A stretch of DNA of 6,452 nucleotides from the NCBI GenBank assembly GCA_001803565.1, contig MHDQ01000279.1:1-6452 (forward strand). The letters run 5' to 3'. The translations under genes were made by a program, and so were the position numbers. Under the pieces are notes generated by a model. That model ran no database searches. It was not told the origin of the DNA and worked only from the letters and a program-made list of their open reading frames with translations. The first letter of the stretch is position 1, and each line of letters starts with the position of its first letter. This stretch comes from Nitrospinae bacterium RIFCSPLOWO2_12_FULL_45_22. GTDB lineage: Bacteria > 2-12-FULL-45-22. This document shows positions 1 through 4,823 of the stretch, piece by piece.

Positions 1-6
1 GTATAA

Positions 7-18
7 TGTTTATGACCT
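7..18 (+). repeat. IS left terminal inverted repeat (IRL)
   Basis: TGTTTATGACCT is the exact reverse complement of 1489-1500. Inward of the first 12 bases the similarity between the two ends drops to scattered matches. Confidence 0.9.
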
Positions 19-69
19 CCTGGTACAAACTCAATTATTTTGACACTATGATTAGGTCATGGGTTATAC

Positions 70-98
70 CCCATTATTCGTAGAATAATGGGCGTTTT
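70..98 (+). terminator. Terminator-like hairpin inside the IS left end
   Basis: A 9-bp perfect stem (CCCATTATT at 70-78 with AATAATGGG at 84-92) closes a 5-nt loop and is followed by CG and TTTT (95-98). It lies between the IS left tip and orfA, where it could stop transcription entering from outside and so limit transposase expression. The stem is AT-rich and the U tract is short, so termination may be partial. Role inferred from position and shape. Confidence 0.5.
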
Positions 99-125
99 GA
101 CAGTTTACCTGGCCTCCTCTATTGA
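97..125 (+). promoter_or_regulatory. Weak candidate promoter for the IS transposase genes
   Basis: A perfect TTGACA (97-102) lies directly after the terminator-like hairpin and about 57 bp before the orfA start. With a 17-bp spacer the -10 position reads TATTGA (120-125), a weak match. A second TTGACA at 40-45 lies before the hairpin and has only TATACC (65-70) with a 19-bp spacer. The post-hairpin box is the better placed of the two, but neither is convincing. Confidence 0.25.
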
Positions 126-158
126 GGTATTATTAACCCCTTGGGAAAGGAGGCCGCC

Positions 159-422
159 ATGTCAGCAAAGAATCTTAAACCAGAAGAAAAGCTCCAAATT
201 GTCCTGGAAGGTATCAGAGAGGGTAATATTGCGGCTCTCTGCCGCCGCCATGCCATTCATCCTTCTGATTACCACCGGTGGAAAGAGCAACTTTTTAAAA
301 AAGCTAAAGAGGTCTTCAACAATTCTAAAATCAAGAAAGACCCTGAATTAGAACGAATCCAGAAAGAAAAGGAGAGGTTAGAGCGAACCCTCTTGGACTT
401 AACCTGTGAGCTCCAGCTTTAA
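159..422 (+). CDS. IS3-family transposase OrfA (helix-turn-helix protein)
   Basis: This 87-aa protein has the usual length and plan of an IS3 OrfA. Residues about 6-45 form a helix-turn-helix (EEKLQIVLEGI, then AALCRRHAIHPSDYHRW), expected to bind the terminal inverted repeats. Residues about 60-87 are a charged, leucine-rich coiled coil (ELERIQKEKERLERTLLDL) that would mediate multimerisation. The ATG at 159 is chosen because a strong Shine-Dalgarno, AAAGGAGG at 146-153, sits 5 nt upstream; an in-frame TTG at 141 would lie before that site. The TAA stop (420-422) overlaps the start of an A9 run (421-429). The orfB frame opens at 410, so the two frames overlap by only a few codons. In family members OrfA either acts alone as a regulator or is fused to OrfB by -1 frameshifting. 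Confidence 0.88.
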   Translation: MSAKNLKPEEKLQIVLEGIREGNIAALCRRHAIHPSDYHRWKEQLFKKAKEVFNNSKIKKDPELERIQKEKERLERTLLDLTCELQL

Positions 423-496
423 AAAAAAAGAGTGGACTAGGGCTCACTGGAGAGGTAAAGGGTAACCGCTTAACCCCAGAGATAAAGCTTGAGCTG

Positions 497-1474
497 ATGG
501 AACTGATAGCTTCTCTTCCCTGGCCAGGTAACAAGAGTTGCCGGGTATTGAAGTTAAAACGGGGCCGATATTGGCGATGGAAGAATAGATATGATGGGAC
601 TCTGTCTTCTTTGGAGGACAGGGCCCCTATCGCCCAGATTCGTCCCCATGCCCTTTTACCAGAGGAAAGGCAAGAGATCATCTGCTTTGCCTTAGATAAC
701 CCTAAAGAAAGACATAGGAAACTAAGCTTTCTCATGATTGATCAGGATATCGGCTATTTCAGCCCCTCTACGGCTTACCAGGTCTTAAAGAAGGGGGGGG
801 CCAAACCCTGGGTATCTCTTAAAAAGCCTATGAGAAGACAAGACATTGAAGTTACAGGCCCTAACCAGGTCTGGTACATAGATATTACCTATCTTAAGGT
901 CAACGGGAGAAATTGGTATCTCATACCGGTTCTGGATAAATACTCTCGATTGATAGTGTACTGGGAACTCTGTTGGACGATGACTGCTCATGATGTTAAA
1001 CGGATAGTAGACTTTGCCCTGGAAAAGGAAGGGCTTCATCTCCAGGAACAAAAGCCTAAGATCATCAGCGATAATGGTACCCAGATGGTAGCCAAAAGCT
1101 TCAAAAAATTCCTTAAAGACCTGGGGATTAAACATATCCGTATCGCCTATCGCCACCCTGAAAGTCAAGGGCGGATCGAGGTCTTCTTTAAGACCTTAAA
1201 ATACGAATGCTTCTATCATGGGGAATACCAAAATGCTCATGAAGCCCATAGGGACATAGAAGCCTTCATTCACTATTATAACTACCAAAGATTACATCAG
1301 GGAATAGGTTTTGTTACCCCTTATCAAAAACATATTGGCCGGGCTGATGCTATAATTGCAGCTAGAAAGGCCAAACTCGCCCTGGCCAAAGAATTACGGA
1401 AAGCCCTCAATAGGGGAGAAAAGGTTAAAGCGAACCCCATGCCAGAGATGGTCGGTCATAGTGTCTTAATTTAA
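497..1474 (+). CDS. IS3-family transposase OrfB (DDE integrase core)
   Basis: The protein (325 aa from ATG 497) catalyses strand cleavage and transfer of the IS. Numbered from that ATG, the rve integrase core runs from about residue 118 to 280. Its catalytic triad is D129 (VWYIDITYL), D192 (ISDNGTQM) and E228 (QGRIEVFFKTLK), with exactly 35 residues between the last two and a lysine 7 after the glutamate, the IS3/retroviral signature. A helix-turn-helix-like region (residues about 73-97, ending SPSTAYQVLK) precedes it. The frame is open from 410, and a probable helix (LTPEIKLELMELI) starts upstream of ATG 497, which itself has no good Shine-Dalgarno. The functional product is therefore probably meant to be an OrfA-OrfB fusion of about 438 aa in the -1 frame, joined near 417-421. 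I see no standard slippery heptamer in the right frame there. Confidence 0.88.
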   Translation: MELIASLPWPGNKSCRVLKLKRGRYWRWKNRYDGTLSSLEDRAPIAQIRPHALLPEERQEIICFALDNPKERHRKLSFLMIDQDIGYFSPSTAYQVLKKGGAKPWVSLKKPMRRQDIEVTGPNQVWYIDITYLKVNGRNWYLIPVLDKYSRLIVYWELCWTMTAHDVKRIVDFALEKEGLHLQEQKPKIISDNGTQMVAKSFKKFLKDLGIKHIRIAYRHPESQGRIEVFFKTLKYECFYHGEYQNAHEAHRDIEAFIHYYNYQRLHQGIGFVTPYQKHIGRADAIIAARKAKLALAKELRKALNRGEKVKANPMPEMVGHSVLI

Positions 1475-1488
1475 AATTTTGGTTGAAA

Positions 1489-1500
1489 AGGTCATAAACA
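1489..1500 (-). repeat. IS right terminal inverted repeat (IRR)
   Basis: AGGTCATAAACA pairs perfectly with the left end at 7-18 and ends in CA. The next base, 1501, is the A of an ATG in the flanking cassette DNA. Confidence 0.9.
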
Positions 1501-1626
1501 ATGCAGCTCGTTGTTGTGGCTCTACAGGAGCAAGGACGTGTTGAAGTGACGAAGAAGTATGCTTGTCGCGAAGAAGTCTCGATCGATCGTTTCAAGTGGT
1601 GTATGCTGGTAAATACTCAGCAATGA
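1501..1626 (+). pseudogene. Tail of an integron cassette gene cut by the IS
   Basis: Directly after the IS right end an open frame of 41 codons (MQLVVVALQEQG... to ...CMLVNTQQ, stop TGA 1624-1626) runs on the + strand. It ends 38 bp before the first attC site, where a cassette gene normally ends, and in the orientation expected for a cassette gene. I do not recognise the family. The most likely reading is the 3' part of a cassette gene whose 5' part was removed or separated by the IS. The ATG is the first codon after the IS, and the IS tip supplies AAAAGG (1486-1491) 9 nt upstream, so a short peptide could still be made by chance. It is too short for any functional claim. Confidence 0.4.
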
Positions 1627-1664
1627 GTTATCGAGTCGCCAGGGAACGGCAAGGAACCCGTGGC

Positions 1665-1730
1665 ACCTAACTCGGCGCTCCACACGGACGCGGCAAAAAG
1701 CGCCGCACCGGTGAGCTTGGTGCGTTAGAT
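1665..1730 (+). other. Integron attC recombination site 1 (66 bp)
   Basis: The site has attC architecture on the + strand. R'' is ACCTAAC (1665-1671, fits RYYYAAC) and R' is GTTAGAT (1724-1730, fits GTTRRRY). L'' is GCTCCAC (1677-1683) and pairs with L' GTGAGC (1711-1716), leaving one extra C in the left arm, equal to the extrahelical G of the folded bottom strand. The unpaired spacers are 5 nt (1672-1676) and 7 nt (1717-1723). The inner stem continues with CGG/CCG (1685-1687 with 1708-1710) and GCGGC/GCCGC (1690-1694 with 1702-1706), capped by an A-rich loop. Extra-base placement and spacer lengths both give + orientation. In this family the integrase recombines the folded bottom strand between G and TT of R'. 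The stop codon of the neighbouring DUF3800 gene lies in R'. Confidence 0.85.
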
Positions 1731-2483
1731 TTTCCTGGAAACTTTTGTTGGCGGCACATAGGGAAGACCAGACAACAAATCCTGTTTTCTGAAATACCGA
1801 CAATGCTCTGGATGATTCACCATTCCTCGCAAGAGAGCCGCAAACGATTTTCGTGGTGCCCGGGGTTGCCCCTCAAGAAGCACCCGTGCTTCCTTGTACG
1901 CCTCATACGCAAGAATGTCGGTAGCTTGCAAGGGGCTGAAATACCTTTTATCGGTAAAACTCAACCCTACCCATCTATAGCGATCCTGACGAGCGGGATC
2001 TTTTTTGATTTGATCCGCGAGTTTTAATAGTTCCCCCTTATGAAGCGCCCCATCCTCAAATATATAACCAATAGGCTCCCGGTGTCCAACCTTATCAGCC
2101 CATGCAGCAATCGCCTGAAGGCACATGAGAGCACAGAATGCATATGCATTCTGTGGTGCCCCAGGATCACGTTGCCACAATGCTGCTTCCTTGTAGTCCT
2201 TAACCCCAACTGCCGCAACGACCGGAATTGTTATCCTTCTCTTAATAATTTCAAGGAACTTTTTGAGCCTCTCTATTCGCTCATCTTCTTTCCAATCTTT
2301 GAACTGTTTCTGCCGGTTCTCGTAATCCACCATATGGAAGAAAGAGATACCTGTCTGCTTCAGGGCCTTATCCCATTCTGACTGTAGACGAGCCCACTGC
2401 TTATCGGGGGCAAGAAACCCTGCCACCACAACGACCGGAGAATCCCTATGCACTCCACTCTCATCGAAGTAGGCTCCGAACAT
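1725..2483 (-). CDS. DUF3800 domain protein (cassette cargo)
   Basis: Recognised as DUF3800 by an N-terminal YFDESG motif (residues 5-10), a central IGYIFEDG (138-145) and a C-terminal SPLQATDILAYEAYK (183-197). D7, E143 or D144, and D189 are the candidate acidic metal-binding residues of the RNase H-like fold predicted for this family. The biochemical function is unproven; a nuclease-type role is inference. I chose ATG 2483 (252 aa) because family members usually begin a few residues before Y-x-D-E-S-G. In-frame ATG 2531 and GTG 2540 would add 16 or 19 residues, and none of the three has a clear Shine-Dalgarno. The TAA stop (1725-1727) is made of the first three bases inside the cassette boundary, so it travels with the cassette. 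The gene is inverted relative to both attC sites but points the same way as the operon to the right. Confidence 0.85.
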   Translation of the reverse strand: MFGAYFDESGVHRDSPVVVVAGFLAPDKQWARLQSEWDKALKQTGISFFHMVDYENRQKQFKDWKEDERIERLKKFLEIIKRRITIPVVAAVGVKDYKEAALWQRDPGAPQNAYAFCALMCLQAIAAWADKVGHREPIGYIFEDGALHKGELLKLADQIKKDPARQDRYRWVGLSFTDKRYFSPLQATDILAYEAYKEARVLLEGQPRAPRKSFAALLRGMVNHPEHCRYFRKQDLLSGLPYVPPTKVSRKI

Positions 2484-2622
2484 GACCAGAATCTTCTCGC
2501 ACACCTTATGCGGCAAGACAAGACTCGTCATCTCGCGCACGGAAACATGCCAACCGAGGGGCAGGAAATCTAACCATCGGCTGGAGACCGACGTTGCTTC
2601 GCAGCGCGGCTCAGCCGAGGCG
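1725..2622 (+). mobile_element. Complete integron gene cassette with an inverted gene
   Basis: The unit runs from the crossover point of the first attC (after G1724) to that of the second (G2622), about 898 bp, a usual cassette size. It contains one recognisable gene, DUF3800, on the minus strand, opposite to the attC orientation, filling about 85% of the cassette. The region looks richer in GC than the operon to its right, in line with separate origin. Because the gene is backward it could not be expressed from an upstream cassette promoter (Pc). It would need its own promoter or read-through from the minus-strand operon at 2679-5978. No integron integrase gene is in the window. Confidence 0.75.
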
Positions 2623-2628
2623 TTACTG
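2568..2628 (+). other. Integron attC recombination site 2 (61 bp, array end)
   Basis: R'' is ATCTAAC (2568-2574, fits RYYYAAC). A 6-nt spacer follows, then L'' CTGGAGACCG (2581-2590), which pairs with L' CGGCTCAG (2607-2614) leaving G2584 and A2587 unpaired. The tip is a 6-bp stem, CGTTGC/GCAGCG (2592-2597 with 2601-2606), with a TTC loop. The right spacer is 7 nt (2615-2621). The 6- and 7-nt spacers and the run CCGACG..GCTTCGC..GCGCGGCT closely resemble the attC sites of aadA cassettes as I remember them. R' is GTTACTG (2622-2628): the GTTA core is kept but the last bases do not fit GTTRRRY. That is expected if this is the last site of the array, since the bases after the crossover then belong to the original insertion site. 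Confidence 0.8.
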
Positions 2629-2678
2629 CTCTCATTGCTTTAGCTCCCTCATTCTATCAGGGTTTAACCATGTCAGGC

Positions 2679-3353
2679 TCAAAGCCCCAGCTCTTCTCCT
2701 ACCAGAAAGACAGTGATTTGTGTAGCCATGGGTCTTTTATGCAGGGTCACAAATATGTTGCAGATACGGGCTGGGGAATTGCAATCCACACAAACCCCGG
2801 TCTCTGCACAGGGGGTAGGAACAGGTATGCGTTTGGCATCTGTTGGAGCCGCATAATGTCTTACCCTCCTGACTGCCTCATCTAAATCCTCTACGATCTT
2901 GTTATATCCAGCTACCACTATGACTTGTTGGGGGCCAAAAAACATTGCTCCTACCCGATTACCATTACCATCAATATTGAACAGTTGCCCTTTTTCGGTA
3001 ACGGCATTAGTCCCACTAAGGAATAGATCACAGGAATAAATTTCCCGCATAATAGGCAGCATCTTGGCCATGGCGGTCATCAGGTCTGTCTCCGTTTCCA
3101 GAACCTTTGTTGGGTTCAAGAAGGTAATATCTTCCCGGCGATCGAGTCTTTCGATCAATCCAATTTCCTCCAGGGTCAAAGAACCACCTACACCAACCTT
3201 GGAACCGGCTGGTATTAGCTTGAGGATCTCTTCACAGGCATCCTTTGCTGCTGGGTAATATCTGGCCCCAAAACCATTCTTTTCTAAAGCAGATATTGTC
3301 CGTTTAATCCGTTCCCCTAGATACCAATCCTTTAATTCTTTTGATGTTTGCAT
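2679..3353 (-). CDS. LUD-domain protein (lactate-utilization type)
   Basis: This 224-aa protein belongs to the LUD family (LutB/LutC/YkgG type, formerly DUF162). Evidence is a glycine-rich VGVGGSLTLEEIG at residues 53-65 and the core block SGTNAVTEKGQLFNIDGN at 113-130, followed by GAMFFGPQQVIVVAG (135-149). The C-terminal segment carries four cysteines, C182, C188, C191 and C198 (CX5CX2CX6C), which could bind a metal or iron-sulfur cluster. Experimentally known relatives take part in lactate oxidation to pyruvate, but single-gene versions with this cysteine tail are common in anaerobes and mostly uncharacterised. The start is supported by AGGAGG (3360-3365) 6 nt upstream. Only 14 bp separate it from the upstream 441-aa dehydratase subunit, so the two are probably co-transcribed. 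The gene ends 50 bp from the second attC site. Confidence 0.88.
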   Translation of the reverse strand: MQTSKELKDWYLGERIKRTISALEKNGFGARYYPAAKDACEEILKLIPAGSKVGVGGSLTLEEIGLIERLDRREDITFLNPTKVLETETDLMTAMAKMLPIMREIYSCDLFLSGTNAVTEKGQLFNIDGNGNRVGAMFFGPQQVIVVAGYNKIVEDLDEAVRRVRHYAAPTDAKRIPVPTPCAETGVCVDCNSPARICNIFVTLHKRPMATQITVFLVGEELGL

Positions 3354-3367
3354 GATACGCCTCCTCT

Positions 3368-4693
3368 CTAATTAAGTTTCTTGGTTTCTTTGGATTCTCT
3401 TACAATCTCTAAAAATCCCTCCAGGTGTTCTTCTAGGGCGGCCCTGTTTTCTCCCGGCAAATCTGTATCAATGGTAGTGGTTGGGATGTTAAGCTCCATT
3501 CTTATATTATCAGTTATACACCGTGCTGTCTTGGCGATGTAGTTACAGCCAAAGGCACAGTCAAAGATACTGCCATCGGCCTTCATCTGTTTTGTTAGCC
3601 CAGTCACTAACTTCGCCCTCTGGGTCATGGGCTGAGTAAAGGGTATGGAAAGATCCCTCTTGGCTAAGGCTATAAATGGCTCCTCATCCTCATTCACATC
3701 GGCACGGAATAGGTTCCAGACGCATTCCAATCCAGCCAGAGTACCACCCAGGTCTTCCAAAAGGTTATATATTTTTATCTCAGAAGTAGTTATCCCAGAG
3801 AAAAATATCCTCACAGCATCATCTCTTATGCCCGGGCCTTTTATCCTCTTCGTTGCCCGCTCCCTTATCTCCATCAATATTGTATCAAGGGTGTCATTGG
3901 CCGCTACAGGATCGCTTTGCCAATCATCAACCAAGACCATGGTGAGGATAAAGTCCAGGGCAGATATGGGGGAAGGGTCTAACAATAAAAAGTCCATTAG
4001 CTCTCTGATTTTTTTTCTCATACGATTATGAAACCTTATGGACTCCATCAAATCGGCCTTTTCGACCTTTTTCTTGGTTAGTCTTTCCATAGTCTTTACA
4101 AAGGTTTGTAACTCACCGACCATATAGTCCAGCGCATTGTCCTCTTTGCCTTCCAGATGGGGGAAGAAGGGCTGGTCCAGGAAATGGACCTCAGGGATGA
4201 TGTCAGACAAGTTTTCACCATTATAAGGAGAATTGGTACACCAGGGGCCAACAAAGGTATAATAGGCATCTACCGGGACGAGCTGGCGGCGTATAGCAGC
4301 ATTACCTACGGCTTGCCAGGCACAGGCCTCCGGCGAGAGTTGCTCCCGACCTTCGGTAGCTAAGCTATAATCTCTTGTGTAAATCAGGTGGGCCATAGAG
4401 ATAAAAAAGGGGTCTACCGGTATAACCCCGCAACCATAATAAATATCTGTAGGATTGGCTGGGTACTTCACAACTATGGTTTTACCTTGATTATGGGCTT
4501 CCTTGAGCCGCTCCAACTGGGTAAGGGAAAGGTAAGCCAATTTTCTTATTCCGACCAGTTCCATATCTATCCGCAGATCGGCCAGACCAGGAAAGTGCCT
4601 GGGGGCTTCCTGCATTAAATACTCACCGATCTCTGCCATAGGGATAAATCCACCATTCCCCATACTTAATCCTTCTAATAATTTCTCAGACAT
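3368..4693 (-). CDS. 2-hydroxyacyl-CoA dehydratase / benzoyl-CoA reductase-type subunit (441 aa)
   Basis: This is a member of the 2-hydroxyacyl-CoA dehydratase D-component family (PF06050), cytoplasmic iron-sulfur subunits that take single electrons from an ATP-driven activator and reduce acyl-CoA substrates. The family pattern TDIYYGCGVIPVDPF lies at residues 83-97. Candidate [4Fe-4S] ligands are C124 (SPEACAW), C152 (VGPWCTN) and C379 or C383 (FDCAFGCNY). The first ligand position of the partner subunit is not a cysteine here. The C-terminal ETD-like stretch TIDTDLPGENRAALEEHLEGFLE (407-429) matches the usual family end. Length and cysteine spacing remind me of BcrB/BadE/BzdO-type subunits, but substrate cannot be assigned. 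AGGAGG (4701-4706) 7 nt upstream fixes the start. It lies 130 bp downstream of a second family member, and its stop is 14 bp from the LUD gene. Confidence 0.85.
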   Translation of the reverse strand: MSEKLLEGLSMGNGGFIPMAEIGEYLMQEAPRHFPGLADLRIDMELVGIRKLAYLSLTQLERLKEAHNQGKTIVVKYPANPTDIYYGCGVIPVDPFFISMAHLIYTRDYSLATEGREQLSPEACAWQAVGNAAIRRQLVPVDAYYTFVGPWCTNSPYNGENLSDIIPEVHFLDQPFFPHLEGKEDNALDYMVGELQTFVKTMERLTKKKVEKADLMESIRFHNRMRKKIRELMDFLLLDPSPISALDFILTMVLVDDWQSDPVAANDTLDTILMEIRERATKRIKGPGIRDDAVRIFFSGITTSEIKIYNLLEDLGGTLAGLECVWNLFRADVNEDEEPFIALAKRDLSIPFTQPMTQRAKLVTGLTKQMKADGSIFDCAFGCNYIAKTARCITDNIRMELNIPTTTIDTDLPGENRAALEEHLEGFLEIVRESKETKKLN

Positions 4694-4716
4694 TTCCCTC
4701 CCTCCTATTGTAAGCC

Positions 4717-4823
4717 TTTAGCTATCAGCCGTCAGCTTTCAGCTAAAACTAGTTGTCAGGGTTTAGGGGTCAGGGATCAGCTTTTTAATTTCTATACCCC
4801 GAACTCTAATTGCTGACCCCTGA
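4717..4823. repeat. Intergenic repeat cluster between the two dehydratase genes
   Basis: The 130-bp gap is largely made of short related words. The part next to the 441-aa gene has TTTAGCT (4717-4723) and AGCTAAA (4741-4747) as inverted arms around repeated TCAGC units. The other part has AGGGGTCAG (4765-4773), which pairs perfectly with CTGACCCCT (4813-4821), the latter ending 2 bp from the stop of the 384-aa gene. Such CAGC-rich and GGGTCAG-rich intergenic sequences look like dispersed genomic repeats. In the transcript they could form a hairpin with a 39-nt loop affecting mRNA stability between the two subunit genes. The effect is inference. Confidence 0.55.

Larger units (their letters stand above)
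7..1500 (+). mobile_element. IS3-family insertion sequence, about 1.49 kb
   Basis: The element is bounded by a perfect 12-bp inverted repeat (TGTTTATGACCT at 7-18 and its reverse complement at 1489-1500), with the TG...CA tips usual for IS3-family elements. Inside are a small helix-turn-helix orfA and an integrase-core orfB in the -1 frame, the standard IS3 layout. The length falls in the normal family range. I see no target-site duplication: the left flank ends in TATAA and the right flank begins ATGCA. A perfect TATAAT (2-7) in the left flank overlaps the first base of the element. The right tip carries TTGAAA at 1483-1488, a -35-like box that could form a junction promoter in a circular intermediate, but the matching -10 in the left tip is weak. 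The element sits in an integron cassette and truncates its gene. The subgroup was not determined. Confidence 0.9.

Noticed and set aside
331-735. Antisense open frames inside the IS (331-735 and 785-1168, minus strand)
   Set aside because: They lie opposite the transposase reading frames and show no domain of their own.
1665-1730. Reading the attC sites on the minus strand, which would put the DUF3800 gene in normal orientation
   Set aside because: The extra unpaired bases lie in the left arm on the + strand at both sites and the spacers are 5-6 nt left and 7 nt right, which fits the + orientation; R' of site 1 also fits. The core boxes alone are nearly symmetric, so some doubt remains.
1665-1730. 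Taking the attC hairpins as ordinary transcription terminators
   Set aside because: No U tract follows on either strand, and the paired core boxes with unpaired spacers are not a terminator feature.
1522-1803. Minus-strand open frame of 93 codons through the first attC
   Set aside because: It overlaps the attC hairpin and the end of the DUF3800 gene in another frame and resembles no protein family; a GC-rich shadow frame.
1803-2381. Plus-strand open frames (1803-2027 and 2040-2381) that would have the expected cassette-gene orientation
   Set aside because: Neither has a Shine-Dalgarno or family resemblance and both are antisense to the clearly recognisable DUF3800 motifs, so the cassette gene is taken as inverted.
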